In this document: positions 55,036-64,000 of the stretch, piece by piece
How the letters are laid out: each line of letters starts with the position of its first letter
How positions within the stretch are numbered: the first letter of the stretch is position 1
DNA from: Brachionus plicatilis
Lineage: Eukaryota > Rotifera > Eurotatoria > Ploima > Brachionidae
Direction: 5' to 3'
NCBI GenBank assembly: GCA_010279815.1
Contig: QEOQ01000206.1
Span: 415,333-479,332, forward strand
Length of the DNA: 64,000 bases
The notes under the pieces: model-generated
What the model was told of the DNA's origin: nothing
What the model saw: only the letters and a program-made list of their open reading frames with translations
The model's database searches: none
Position numbers and translations under genes: made by a program

Positions 55036-56292
55036 TTAATTATGAGTTAGACATGATACTGCTAAACCAAATGCAGAGAAAATACTGAACGGATAAGTGA
55101 AATCTAAAGTGTAAGTTTTTTCCTTAATTTTTCCCATTTGTAAAACAATGTTCTTATAGGGATCATTTTTATCAGTCAATTGAATGTTGTTTGTTGAAGG
55201 CATTTGGGCACGATCTTTAAAATCCATTGTGTAAGTTTTTGTCTTGGGATCAAATTCAGCATGTTTCGAGACCAAATGTTTTTTCTTAAATTCCTTGTTT
55301 GGTTTTAAGGGAGCCAAATTTTCCCTAAACAAATTCAACACAACATTTACATCCTTTGGTTTCAAGTCTCCAATTAATTTGTTGTTAAAATTAAGCTCAA
55401 AATATTTTTTATGCTTTTGTCGTGGCTCGTCTTGTACCGTTTTCTCTTCATCATAAGAATGGTCATGATCGCTTTCATCCTGCCTATGTTCATACCATCC
55501 GATTAGGTCGTAGTTACTCCGCTTCAAATTTGAGTGAAGTTCGCCCAACTTAACTATTTCATTGTACCTACTGAAATCTGTTGTTTTGAATGAATATGCC
55601 GAGCTGATTACAGACTTTTTGTGCTTGGTAAAGCATATAGGCTCATTTGGGTCGTATTGGTCAGATTCCAAGTATAAAAAATATTCTGAATACATCCGTT
55701 TTTCCACTCGGATGTTACACCGAACTAGGGTTTCTTTGGGACAGCATGTTATCAAGAATTTAGCCTGATCTCTAAGCAAAATTCCGAAATACTTTTTTTC
55801 AAGGTATCGGTCTTCGTTCAGGTCAAATGAATAAATTTTTGTTTTGTAGTCATAGCTTTTTTTGGTGCTGGAATAAGTTTCAAAGTTCTCGAAGTCATCG
55901 TCATCGAGGCCATGAGAATTTTTTCTGGTCCTCATTGGTACTGGTCTCACAATGAATGGATTACTATCTTCCGCAAAATGAAATTCCGATCTTTTTGAAC
56001 TAGTTTCCATGTCAGGCTGATTCAAGGCGCTTTTATTTTTGAAATAGAATAGCTTTTTATCTTTTGAGTTAACTTTATAATTTGCAGATATGCTCTCTTC
56101 ATCTTCGGATGCAAAAGGTAAGATTTTTTTGCTGTATTCTTTTGTTTTCGCCCTGACACGAATTATCTTTTTTTGGTCAGTTTCTTTTTGACGACGTTCA
56201 TATTCAAAAGTTTCTGACAGATCTGCGTAAATTAAATCTCTGCTTGAGACAAGGCCTGAGCTTGGCTTGCTGGAACGATTAGTGGCGGACAT
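55036..56292 (-). CDS. Tubby-like protein (TULP family)
   Basis: Single-exon 418-aa frame starting MSATNRSSKPSSG. The N-terminal third is charged and probably disordered. From about residue 160 a divergent tubby C-terminal domain can be followed: LVRCNIRVEKRMYSEYFLYL, CFTKHKKSVISSAYSF, FSRYNEIVKLGELHSNLKRS, then TYTMDFKDRAQMPSTNNIQL, NIVLQMGKIKEKTYTLDFTY and the closing PFSIFSAFGLAVSCL. Tubby domains form a beta barrel around a hydrophobic helix and bind PI(4,5)P2; the family works in ciliary membrane-protein delivery and G-protein signalling. The usual FxGRV is FKDRA and the C-terminal helix is non-standard, so it is a diverged member. No intron is visible, so a retrocopy origin is possible. 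The ATG at 56292 is the first in frame. Confidence 0.85.
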   Translation of the reverse strand: MSATNRSSKPSSGLVSSRDLIYADLSETFEYERRQKETDQKKIIRVRAKTKEYSKKILPFASEDEESISANYKVNSKDKKLFYFKNKSALNQPDMETSSKRSEFHFAEDSNPFIVRPVPMRTRKNSHGLDDDDFENFETYSSTKKSYDYKTKIYSFDLNEDRYLEKKYFGILLRDQAKFLITCCPKETLVRCNIRVEKRMYSEYFLYLESDQYDPNEPICFTKHKKSVISSAYSFKTTDFSRYNEIVKLGELHSNLKRSNYDLIGWYEHRQDESDHDHSYDEEKTVQDEPRQKHKKYFELNFNNKLIGDLKPKDVNVVLNLFRENLAPLKPNKEFKKKHLVSKHAEFDPKTKTYTMDFKDRAQMPSTNNIQLTDKNDPYKNIVLQMGKIKEKTYTLDFTYPFSIFSAFGLAVSCLTHN

Positions 56293-58140
56293 GGTAAATT
56301 TTAGAAAAGTAAAGAACTATTTTTCCATGATAAATTTAAACGTGCTGATTATTATTCAAAAATTATTTGACGAATAATTTGAAAATTCTTATCACTTTAG
56401 TATATTGACGTCATAAATATTTTTGAAGTATAGTATGCTAAAAATTTATCTAAAAATAAAGATATGACTTTTTGTATGTTTGGACTTGAGATTATGTGAA
56501 TTAAATTGCGATAAATTAACTTGAAATAAATAAATTAATAATAGTATTTTATTATTGGAATAAAATTAATGATAGAAATAAGTTTTAGGTAATTAAATCA
56601 AATAAATAAAATCTTAGAATAAATAAATTGGATAAAATTTTATAAAAAAAAGTATTTAAACATCTTGGTATAAAAAGTATAAATTTCTCTAAAATCTTTT
56701 CTATTGCTTTTTTTTCAAATATTTCGGGGCATTACTGAGTCAAAAAGAAAAAAATAAATAAATGGTTGTGAATCTTTTGATAATGTGCAATTGTTTAAAT
56801 TCCCCTTCGGAGCTACGAATTGTTTAGTTAATCAAAAGGTGCATAGAGCTTTTTGAAACTTTTTAAATGTTTTGACAGGCTGTAACTGAATTTGATCAGT
56901 TATTTAATTTTTAATTTTAGTTGGATTAAATTTACATTATTTTTAAATTTTCAAAATTTCAACAAAAAAAAGCTAAGCAAATTTTTTAAAATTATTGTTC
57001 AAAAAATTTACGAGCTTTTAATTAGAAAAACAAATTTTATTTATTTTTGTTCAAAAGTAAAAAGAAATTTCTTCAAATGGTAAATTCATTCTGCAAAATT
57101 TTACATTTTGTCGAAATTATGTTTCGCTTGAAGTCATTAATCTAATTTTTACTCTTTTTTAATGCTGAAATTTTCAGTATAATGCAGATGAACGGCTTTG
57201 AGTGTAGCAAAATTTCTTCAAAATTACATATATATAAATATCTAAGGAATATATATTCTTAACTAATCATTACTCTAATCTAACCTGCAACCCATCTCTA
57301 ACCTGGACCTTTATCCTACATCCTATTTAAATCAATTTTACGAATTAAATCTCCTAATAATTCTAAAATGACTGAAAAAATGATGTTATACTTAATTTGC
57401 AATAAAAAATTTGAAGCTGAAGTTAAAAACTTTAAGACATGAATAAATTTTTATAGAAAATAATTTATATGCATGTCAGCATAGAGTTTGAACCTTGAAT
57501 GCTTAGATCATCTTTTAAAAAGTATATCATAGATCACTTGCAAAATTTAAAAATATATAAATTTAAAATATAAAGACGGTATAATTGAATCAAATGAATA
57601 AAAATATTTATTATTATCATTTTCCTTTTACCATATAATTAAATGCTATTATGAAAATATTGCTAATTAAATATTTTAAAAAGTTTTAAAAAAATCGCTG
57701 AATCTAGGACAAAATTATTGAAAACCACTAGAAAACTTCGACTTGTCTAAAAAACTTCTCGGGTCTGTATGTTAAGATTTTTGAACTGTTTAATTATTAT
57801 TAAAATCTTTTATTTTTCACAATTTAAATTATTTTTTTGAAATAAAATCAGAGTTGTTTAAAAGTCACAAGGCTCAAGTCAAGTCCGATTTTTTTTTTTT
57901 TTTCAAAGACCGAGCAACGACTTTAAATTTTTATTTTTAAAAAAAAAGTCCAAGTTACTTTTTTTTTTTAATTTTCTTTCAAAAGTCCAGGCTTTAAATT
58001 TTTGAATACTGAAGAAGAATTGTAAAGAAATTTATGCTAAAATTGCAAGAAAATTCTGATATATAGCAAATCTATTTCATTAAACAACCCAAGAGTATAT
58101 GAATTTTTGATATGAAGCCTGATCTAGAAAATTAAAAAAA
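56293..58140. other. AT-rich intergenic
   Basis: Probably the tubby-like gene's promoter at its left edge. A pyrimidine/AAC-rich patch lies near 57270-57330. Long T runs and GACTT/AAGTC motifs lie at 57850-58000. No gene. Confidence 0.5.
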
Positions 58141-58151
58141 AAAGTCTGGAC

Positions 58152-59085
58152 TTGGACTTTTTTGGGACTTATTTTAATAGGGTTGATATAAATTGGGAAA
58201 AGACTTGCTTTATGGTATTTACAAAGAAAAAAATTGAAGTACCAGATTTTATTCATATAAAAGAGGTTACAATTAAAGTTGTTGATAATTTTAAATTATT
58301 GGGCTTTACCATTGATAACAGATTAAATTTCATGAAATTAGTTTCGGAAACATGTTTATCGGTAAACAAGAAACTATTTTCAATAAAAAGACTTTTCTAT
58401 CTCTGTACATCTGTAAAAATTCAATTTTTTAAAATTTTTATTTTACCTTATTTTGATTATGTTTTTATACTAATTTGTTATTTTTCAAAAGAAGCAATCC
58501 AAAGGCTAGCTAACTGTTTCTATTTATGTATTTATAAATTATTGAAATTTAAATTGAATTCTTGTGACTTAAATAATATCTAGAAAAGTATGGGCTTTTT
58601 GCTTTTCAACATCGAGCTCTCGAGAGACTGCTGTCGTTTTTATACAAGATCATTAAAATGGAGAACTCACCTATTCAGCTCAAAGAACAATTAGTCACAA
58701 ATGAGTCGCGTAAAATTGAGTACGACTTAAGAAACAAAAGTGATTTTATGGTGCCGAAATCGAAAACAAAAAGTGGTGAAAACACATTTTGTTATGTGTT
58801 CACAAAATTGGCTAGCAAATTCCTTATTAACAGAATGGTTCTCAAATTTAGCACCTTTAAATTGTCAGTATTCAACAACATAAACCTAATTTTTAAATGA
58901 TGTATTAAAACTTTTAGAAAAACTTTATTTAATTTTTAAAGTTTATTTTTAATTTTGATATAATGATAATTGATTTAAATTTTGTTTTATTTAAAAAAAA
59001 TTTATCTTTATTAAATAAATGGAGAGTTAATCAGTCTAAATTCTAGACTAGGGCACTAACCCGTTGATTAACCCTAATAATAATA
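58152..59085 (+). pseudogene. LINE ORF2 3' part with AAT tail
   Basis: Reads INWEKTCFMVFTKKKIEVPD, VVDNFKLLGFTIDNRLNF, KKLFSIKRLFYLC, FFKIFILPYFDYVF, a stop near 58581, then MENSPIQLKEQL, YDLRNKSDFMVP and GENTFCYVFTKLASKFLINR with a stop near 58900. This is the post-YADD and C-terminal part of a CR1/Jockey-like ORF2. A 3' UTR follows and ends in a short AATAATAATAATT run at 59074-59086. Confidence 0.75.
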
Positions 59086-59179
59086 ATTAAAAAAAATTCT
59101 GGACTTGGACTTTTTTTGGGATTTTTACACAATTCTGAATAAAATTCAAACACTCTGAAAGAATGTAATTTGAGTTTTT

Positions 59180-59520
59180 CGCTTGCTTTTTTGTCTATCT
59201 TTAAAAATTGGATAAAACAAGGTAAGCTTCAGTCTCATTGGAAATCAACCAATCTTAGCCCGATATACAAAAAAGGTTTAAAAACCGATCCAACAAAATA
59301 TCGACCGATCCCTCTTACATCAATACAGTGCAAAATACTTGAAATAATTATTATAAAAATAATGATGAATCACTAACTCAATAACTTATTAATATCACCA
59401 TCTCAACACGGTTTTGTAGTACATGGAGACAACGTGTCACCCTGGCAGGAAGTGAAAATTGGTGTCCCGCAAATTTCAGTTCTGGGTCCCTTATTGTTCA
59501 TCATATTCATAAGCAGAATG
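59180..59520 (+). pseudogene. LINE reverse-transcriptase fragment with internal deletion
   Basis: Reads WIKQGKLQSHWKSTNLSPIY, KKGLKTDPTKYRPIPLTSI, CKILEIIIIKIM, then LISPSQHGFVVHGDNVSPW and IGVPQISVLGPLLFIIFI. The blocks for RT motifs 1-4 are present, but the segment between QHGF and GVPQ, which holds a catalytic Asp, is deleted. Confidence 0.8.
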
Positions 59521-59698
59521 AAATAATAAAATAAATGAAATAAATCAATAGATTCACCTTTCGAGACTATTTGAAGATGATTGTAAGATAATTGCATTTA
59601 TAAAGAACATAAACGATAAGCTTCAATTGCAAGCATACAAAGATAAATTAGTTGTGTGATCAAAAAAGTGGCAAACTTCTATTATTGTTATTATTTAT

Positions 59699-60744
59699 TA
59701 CGGAGTGTCTATTGCAACACTATGTGTCAATAGCCTTTACTACAGTTTAGGCTATTGACACATGATATGATTTTTAATCTAAGATTTTTTTAAAATTCTT
59801 ATTATATAAAGGAATTTTTAATTGAAATATAAAAATATAAATTTTTAAGTCAAAACAAGACCAAATATTTTATGATAATTTTTTTTTTGGATCGCGTACG
59901 CTTTGAAACAGGACTTTGTGTATAGACCAAAAAGTTTTTCAACCTTTTCTCTTGGTCAACAAACTCTTGTTCCCCGGCAAACATTTACCGCTGTTTGGCG
60001 TTTATTGGATTAGATAAAAATATCCCAAATTCGCAATTTTGAAGATTTATTACAGAGTTTTGCAGAATCAGTATATTGGTGGTACATGAATATATCTATT
60101 AAATAAATATAAATCCTTTAATCTTTTTTATTCACAGTTAAATGCATTTATTAAGCAAATTTTTAGTTGAAGACATTCAATTTTCAAAAATATTCTAATG
60201 AACTTATTTAAAATAATACTATTTTTTAATATTCGTTTTTTTATAGGAAAAATTTTGTGAAGAAACAATTTCAAATATCTGATTTCTAAATTTATAAAAA
60301 ATATTATTTAAATTGAAAATAAAAATTGGAAATAAAAATTGAAATTATCAATGAGAAAAAATTATTCTGTCATTAATTATAAATTTTTTATTGAATCTTT
60401 CAGAGTTTAAATAAATTTCAAAGCTAATCAACGGGCTCTAATAGGAATAAATAATTATTGTAAAATGTTAAAAATTTTAAATTTTTACTGTTGTAAAAAT
60501 GATACACAAAGTCTTGTTTCAAAGCGTACGCGATCCAAAAAATAAATTATTATTAAATATTTGGTTTTCTTTTGACTTAAAAATTTATATTTTTATATTT
60601 CAATTAAAAACTCTTTTATATAATAAAAATTTAATCTTAATTAAATCAATCAATCATATCATGTGTCAATAGACTACACTATTGCAACACTATGTGTCAA
60701 TAGCCTATACTATTGACACATAGTGTTGCAATAGAGTCACCCTA
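59699..60744. mobile_element. ~1-kb foldback element with long inverted repeats
   Basis: Outer arms of about 230 bp: GTCTATTGCAACACTATGTG at the left faces CACATAGTGTTGCAATAGAG at the right, and inside TTTTGGATCGCGTACGCTTTG faces CAAAGCGTACGCGATCC. At the right end a perfect 25-bp stem with a 6-nt loop (60679-60734) repeats the terminal motif CTATTGCAACACTATGTG. The interior (60030-60100) carries GTTTTGCAGAATCAGTAT and TTGGTGGTAC, shared with 20787-21110. No transposase. Confidence 0.85.
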
Positions 60745-61044
60745 ATTTTTAAAAAGATAACAATTTTTGGCTGTTTTTGTTATCTAACATTCTCTTACAT
60801 ACAAGAAATGATTTAATATTATGTAAGTTTACATTTTCTGACGTAAAATAATGTAATCTTACCCATTATACAGTTTAACTTTAAACACTGTAATTTATTC
60901 AATTTTTTGTTCATAAATTTTAGATATTTGACGATACATAAAATGCTACCCAAAATCAAAAAAAAAAAAAATTACCATAAAAAATTTTATTCAAATAATG
61001 ATTTTATTTTTTCTTTTTATCAAAATGTCTGTTTATGTATTTAT

Positions 61045-61721
61045 TTAATTGTTGCAGTTTTGTTCTGCCTTAACAAAACCATTGATATTTACACCATTGT
61101 CTGTCAACAGTTTTTTTAGTTCAGTTGTTTTTTCTTCAGTTAAACTTTTTGTGCGAGAGAGAAGCCAGATGGCATCAAATCTAATGAATCCAAAGTATAT
61201 TTTGCACGAGTAGACCAGTGCGTAATTGTCATAATCTGTTTTCCAAATGTGATAATTTCCTTCACTTAAAAAGCTAAATACACTATCTTGATTTAGTCTA
61301 ACGATCAATTTATTAGGCTCATTTGTATTTGGAATAAAGCCTTCTCCTTCACCTGTTCTAATCTCGCCAGTATTGCTAGAAAAAAATACAAATTTAAATA
61401 ATATTTTTAATTTAAAATAATCACATATTAATTCCAGTATTTTTGACCGAAATTCGGTTATTTTCTTTAACAGCATACTCAGCAGTTACACATTTGACTT
61501 CACGTCTAAAAATGCTTTCAATATCGTACCATTTTCCAGCATACTTTTTTAAAGAAAAAAAAATAGAATATTGTTTTTTACTTAAAATTAATTACTCGAT
61601 TTAAATCAAAGTCTGGTATTAATGGAGAAGTTGGACACCTTGTTCCAAGACCAATTCTTGCATGTGTATTGGATACTAGAAGTGCAAGTGAAATAAGTAT
61701 AAGCTTTAAAAAAATTTTCAT
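61045..61721 (-). CDS. Apolipoprotein D-like lipocalin
   Basis: Secreted small-ligand carrier. Three exons on the minus strand (61596-61721, 61425-61543, 61045-61375) with phase-0 and phase-2 junctions give 191 aa. The signal peptide is MKIFLKLILISLALLVSNTHA. Lipocalin motifs: DFDLNRYAGKWYDIES (motif 1, GxW), TDYDNYALVYSC (motif 2) and WLLSRTKSL (motif 3). Four cysteines (TRCPT, VKCVT, YSCKI, QNCNN) match the two-disulfide pattern of the ApoD/Lazarillo group, and FVKAEQNC is the usual C-terminal position. Introns are 52 and 49 nt. The ATG at 61721 gives the signal peptide directly. Confidence 0.93.
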
Positions 61722-62540
61722 TTTATTTGAAAATAAAATTTAAAAAAATTTTGTTTAAATAACTTTTTTTTCTAATAGATCATTTTTTTCTTGAACAGGT
61801 AAAGGTATTTTAAAATGTCAAATAGAAAGGTAGTTTACAACATTTTTGTTTTTTTACTTTGAAAATTTAAAATAAACAATAAAATGAAATCCATAAAAGT
61901 TAGCAGCTCTTGATTTTGAGATAACAAAAATTAGAAAATTTTTCTAATCAAAACAATTTTCTTTTTAATTAAAAAGTAAAAAATAAAAAAAGCCGTGAAT
62001 AAATTACAAAAGCAGTCAGCTCAGAAAATCAAAATATCAAAAGAAATTCTTTTTTTTCTTCTTGAAAATGAAATCAAAAAATGAGTCAAAAGTTAGAAAT
62101 TTAGATGCGAAAAAGATGATTCATTTTATGATGAAAATGCTGAAAAATATTATTTCCAAATTCAGTAATGATTTTAATTTGAAATTTAATAATGAAAAAG
62201 TCCCAAAAAATATTAATTGTATATTAAAAGCTCGGAAGAATTTAAAAATAATTACTTTTACTAAGCTTTCAGTCAGGTTTCTAAAAAATAAAATTTTTGT
62301 TTTTCGATTGAAATAATATTGATATGTAAAAAGCTAATGCCATATTTAAAAATCTTTGAAAATTTTAATAACCAGTAAATTAATCCGATCTGAAGATCTA
62401 AATGAATATTTATTTTTTTATTTGTTTTCTGAACCGAGCAAAAGCTTCTTCAAAAAAAATTAAGGCAAAAAAGTTAAAAAATTAATTACTTTAAAATTAA
62501 AAAAATAAATAAATATTGAGCATGATCATTAATTTTTGAT
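61722..62540. other. AT-rich intergenic
   Basis: Lipocalin promoter side. A lysine/asparagine-rich frame at 62062-62316 is low-complexity and not supported as a gene. Confidence 0.5.
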
Positions 62541-62605
62541 CATAAACTTTTGCGAAATAGCATGGTTTTGTGACAAGTAGATCTTGCGCTCACAAGTTTA
62601 TTTAA
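62541..62605 (+). pseudogene. Tiny LINE RT fragment
   Basis: Reads HGFVTSRSCAH, with a stop where the Gln of QHGF should be. It closely resembles the start of the fragment at 7915-8250. Confidence 0.5.
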
Positions 62606-63125
62606 TTTATTTAATTTGTTTTATTTTTTTCTTTTGAACAAATGTCCTATAATTTGAAAATTAAAATAAAAAATACTTTACATTTTTAGATCATCATTTT
62701 ATTAAATAATGAAACAATACTTTAGCATTATTATTAATAAACTTTAGAAAAAAAGATTAATCTTATACTGTATGTTGCAAAAATTTAGAAATTAATTATT
62801 TTAGAGCGATAATATTTTAATACCTCAAAATTAGTTAAAAATTACCACAAAAATAGTAAAACATACCACAAATTTAATAAAATTATCATATTTTCAGTAT
62901 TTTTATCTTAATTTTAATTATTTATCCTCAAAATAATTAAAAATAATACAAATTTAGTTTTTTTACCATTTTATTAATAGATTTACCAAAAAATTCATTA
63001 AAGTTACACAAAAATAATTATTGTTTGTTTCAAAATTCCACCAAAAAAATTATTGTTTGCATTTATTAGTACAGTAGAAATATTTCTTTTTTTTCATAGG
63101 CATATTACATTTTTTGCAAATATTT
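62606..63125. other. AT-rich spacer with ACCACAAA-type repeats
   Basis: Irregular repeats of ACCACAAA/ATTACC-like words at 62830-63060. No gene. Confidence 0.5.
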
Positions 63126-64000
63126 TCAGAGTTTGAGAGACTCGAAGTTTAGCTTTTTATTTGAGCTTGTTGTTGGTACATCTGAGCTTGTTGTTGGTAT
63201 ATTATTACGAATCCTTTTATTCGGTTGTGTAATTTCTTCTTCGATACCATTTTCTTCATCATTAGTTTCTTCTTCATCACTAACTAAATCTGAAGGTTGG
63301 TATTGTACGCCTTTTAAAGTTTTTTTTGCAGCTCCTCTCTTTCTTTTGTTGCATATTGGTTGATCCATAAAAATGCTATTGAAATTGATCAATTTGAGAC
63401 GATACGCAATTGCAATTGTATGATAGCATTTGTAGTTTTTTAACCAATCAACACATGTACAAGTTGTGTTTTTCCAATTTTGTTGATTTAACTTAATCAA
63501 ACGAATACTAAAAACATGATTGATCATTTGGTTGAAATTGTCCCAAGGTTTTTCATCTAAGCGTTGTAAAAATTGTTTGCAGTCGTCACGTGACAAATTT
63601 TTTGAATTTTTGTCTTTACCACTTTTAACCATGTAAAATTCGCCAAGATGTTGTATTGTTTTTTTTTTGACGTTCCATTTGTAAGCTTCTAATAGATCAT
63701 TTTTATTAATAATTGGCTCTGTGTGAAATTTTTTGTGATTTAAATTTTCGAACTCGTTTGAAATGTTTGTAACTTGGTTGATTGTTGAAATTGTTTCCGA
63801 TCGTTGTTGGGACCAATATTCGACTAAATTCGAACGACACTCATTCAAAAATTCGATGATTCCTAATCTTTTTTTTTGAAGAGCTTGCTTGATCTTATCG
63901 TGACTAGATTCAAGACCGTTGCTCGTTGACGGAAAACATATATCTTTAATATATCCTTCATACCATCCGTTGTCCTTTTCGATCCAAGTTACGAAAATAT
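63126..64000 (-). CDS. MULE-type transposase, C-terminal part (runs off the window)
   Basis: The minus-strand frame is open from the window edge (64000) to a stop at 63126-63128, about 291 codons. It begins within the transposase core: FVTWIEKDNGWYEGYIKD, then STSNGLESSHDKIK, where the Glu fits the third catalytic residue (TNxxxE type). It continues to a SWIM finger CTCVDWLKNYKCYH (CxCx8CxH), a basic patch NKRKRGAAKKTLKG, an acidic run (SDEEETNDEENGIEEE) and a Ser/Thr-rich end. It is a different subfamily from 38054-40072. The upstream half and the inverted repeats lie outside the window. Confidence 0.88.
   Translation of the reverse strand, partial: IFVTWIEKDNGWYEGYIKDICFPSTSNGLESSHDKIKQALQKKRLGIIEFLNECRSNLVEYWSQQRSETISTINQVTNISNEFENLNHKKFHTEPIINKNDLLEAYKWNVKKKTIQHLGEFYMVKSGKDKNSKNLSRDDCKQFLQRLDEKPWDNFNQMINHVFSIRLIKLNQQNWKNTTCTCVDWLKNYKCYHTIAIAYRLKLINFNSIFMDQPICNKRKRGAAKKTLKGVQYQPSDLVSDEEETNDEENGIEEEITQPNKRIRNNIPTTSSDVPTTSSNKKLNFESLKL

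Noticed and set aside
59690..59705. piggyBac-type TTAA duplication at the 1-kb foldback element
   Set aside because: The flanks do not give TTAA on both sides; only TTA-like sequence is shared.
62062..62316. 84-aa Lys/Asn-rich frame with an ATG
   Set aside because: Composition is what AT-rich DNA gives by chance; no signal peptide, domain or repeat.

Overview
This is a window of a very AT-rich (by eye roughly three quarters A+T) animal nuclear genome. Genes carry GT-AG introns that are mostly 45-65 nt long, are spread thinly, and encode clear metazoan proteins: a LAP-family leucine-rich-repeat scaffold, an ApoD-like lipocalin, a tubby-like protein, mitochondrial 3-methylcrotonyl-CoA carboxylase and eIF4A. 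Small introns, extreme AT content and many MULE/SWIM transposases, CR1/Jockey-like LINE remnants and Tc1 relics would fit a small spiralian such as a monogonont rotifer; that placement is inference, not proof.

Layout. 1-472: 3' end of a possible secreted peptide precursor (+). 808-1337: two-exon gene for a small secreted orphan protein (+). 2980-3318: basic tail resembling a MULE transposase C-terminus. 4215-6641: MCCC1, eight exons (-). 6797-8656: inverted-repeat elements and a LINE relic. 10936-12232: hydroxymethylbilane synthase, two exons (+). 13485-18512: PDZ-less LAP/LANO-type LRR protein, twelve exons (-), with two homologous candidate terminal exons and a foldback element in one intron. 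19800-21110: Tc1 transposase relic and a foldback element. 23613-25405 and 30851-35190: tandemly duplicated eIF4A genes; the first encodes only the first RecA domain, the second is full length with two candidate first exons. Between and after them lie nested MITEs, Tc1 and LINE relics. 38054-40072: intact 672-aa MULE transposase-like gene (+). 40280-43230: LINE relics, one split by a MITE with a clean 8-bp target duplication. 43558-46892: SH3-domain adapter-like gene (-). 46893-55035: gene-poor, with several MITEs, one carrying a 10-bp target duplication. 55036-56292: tubby-like protein (-). 58152-60744: LINE fragments and a 1-kb foldback element. 61045-61721: ApoD-like lipocalin (-). 63126-64000: partial MULE transposase (-), running off the window.

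The host genes share no evident pathway. MCCC1 (leucine breakdown) and hydroxymethylbilane synthase (heme synthesis) are housekeeping; eIF4A is translation; the LAP and SH3 proteins are probably cortical or junctional scaffolds. The most interesting structures are the eIF4A duplication (a half-length paralogue plus tandem ~140-nt units in two introns), the paired terminal exons of the LAP gene, and a set of foldback/MITE families whose ends, target duplications and nesting order can be read directly.
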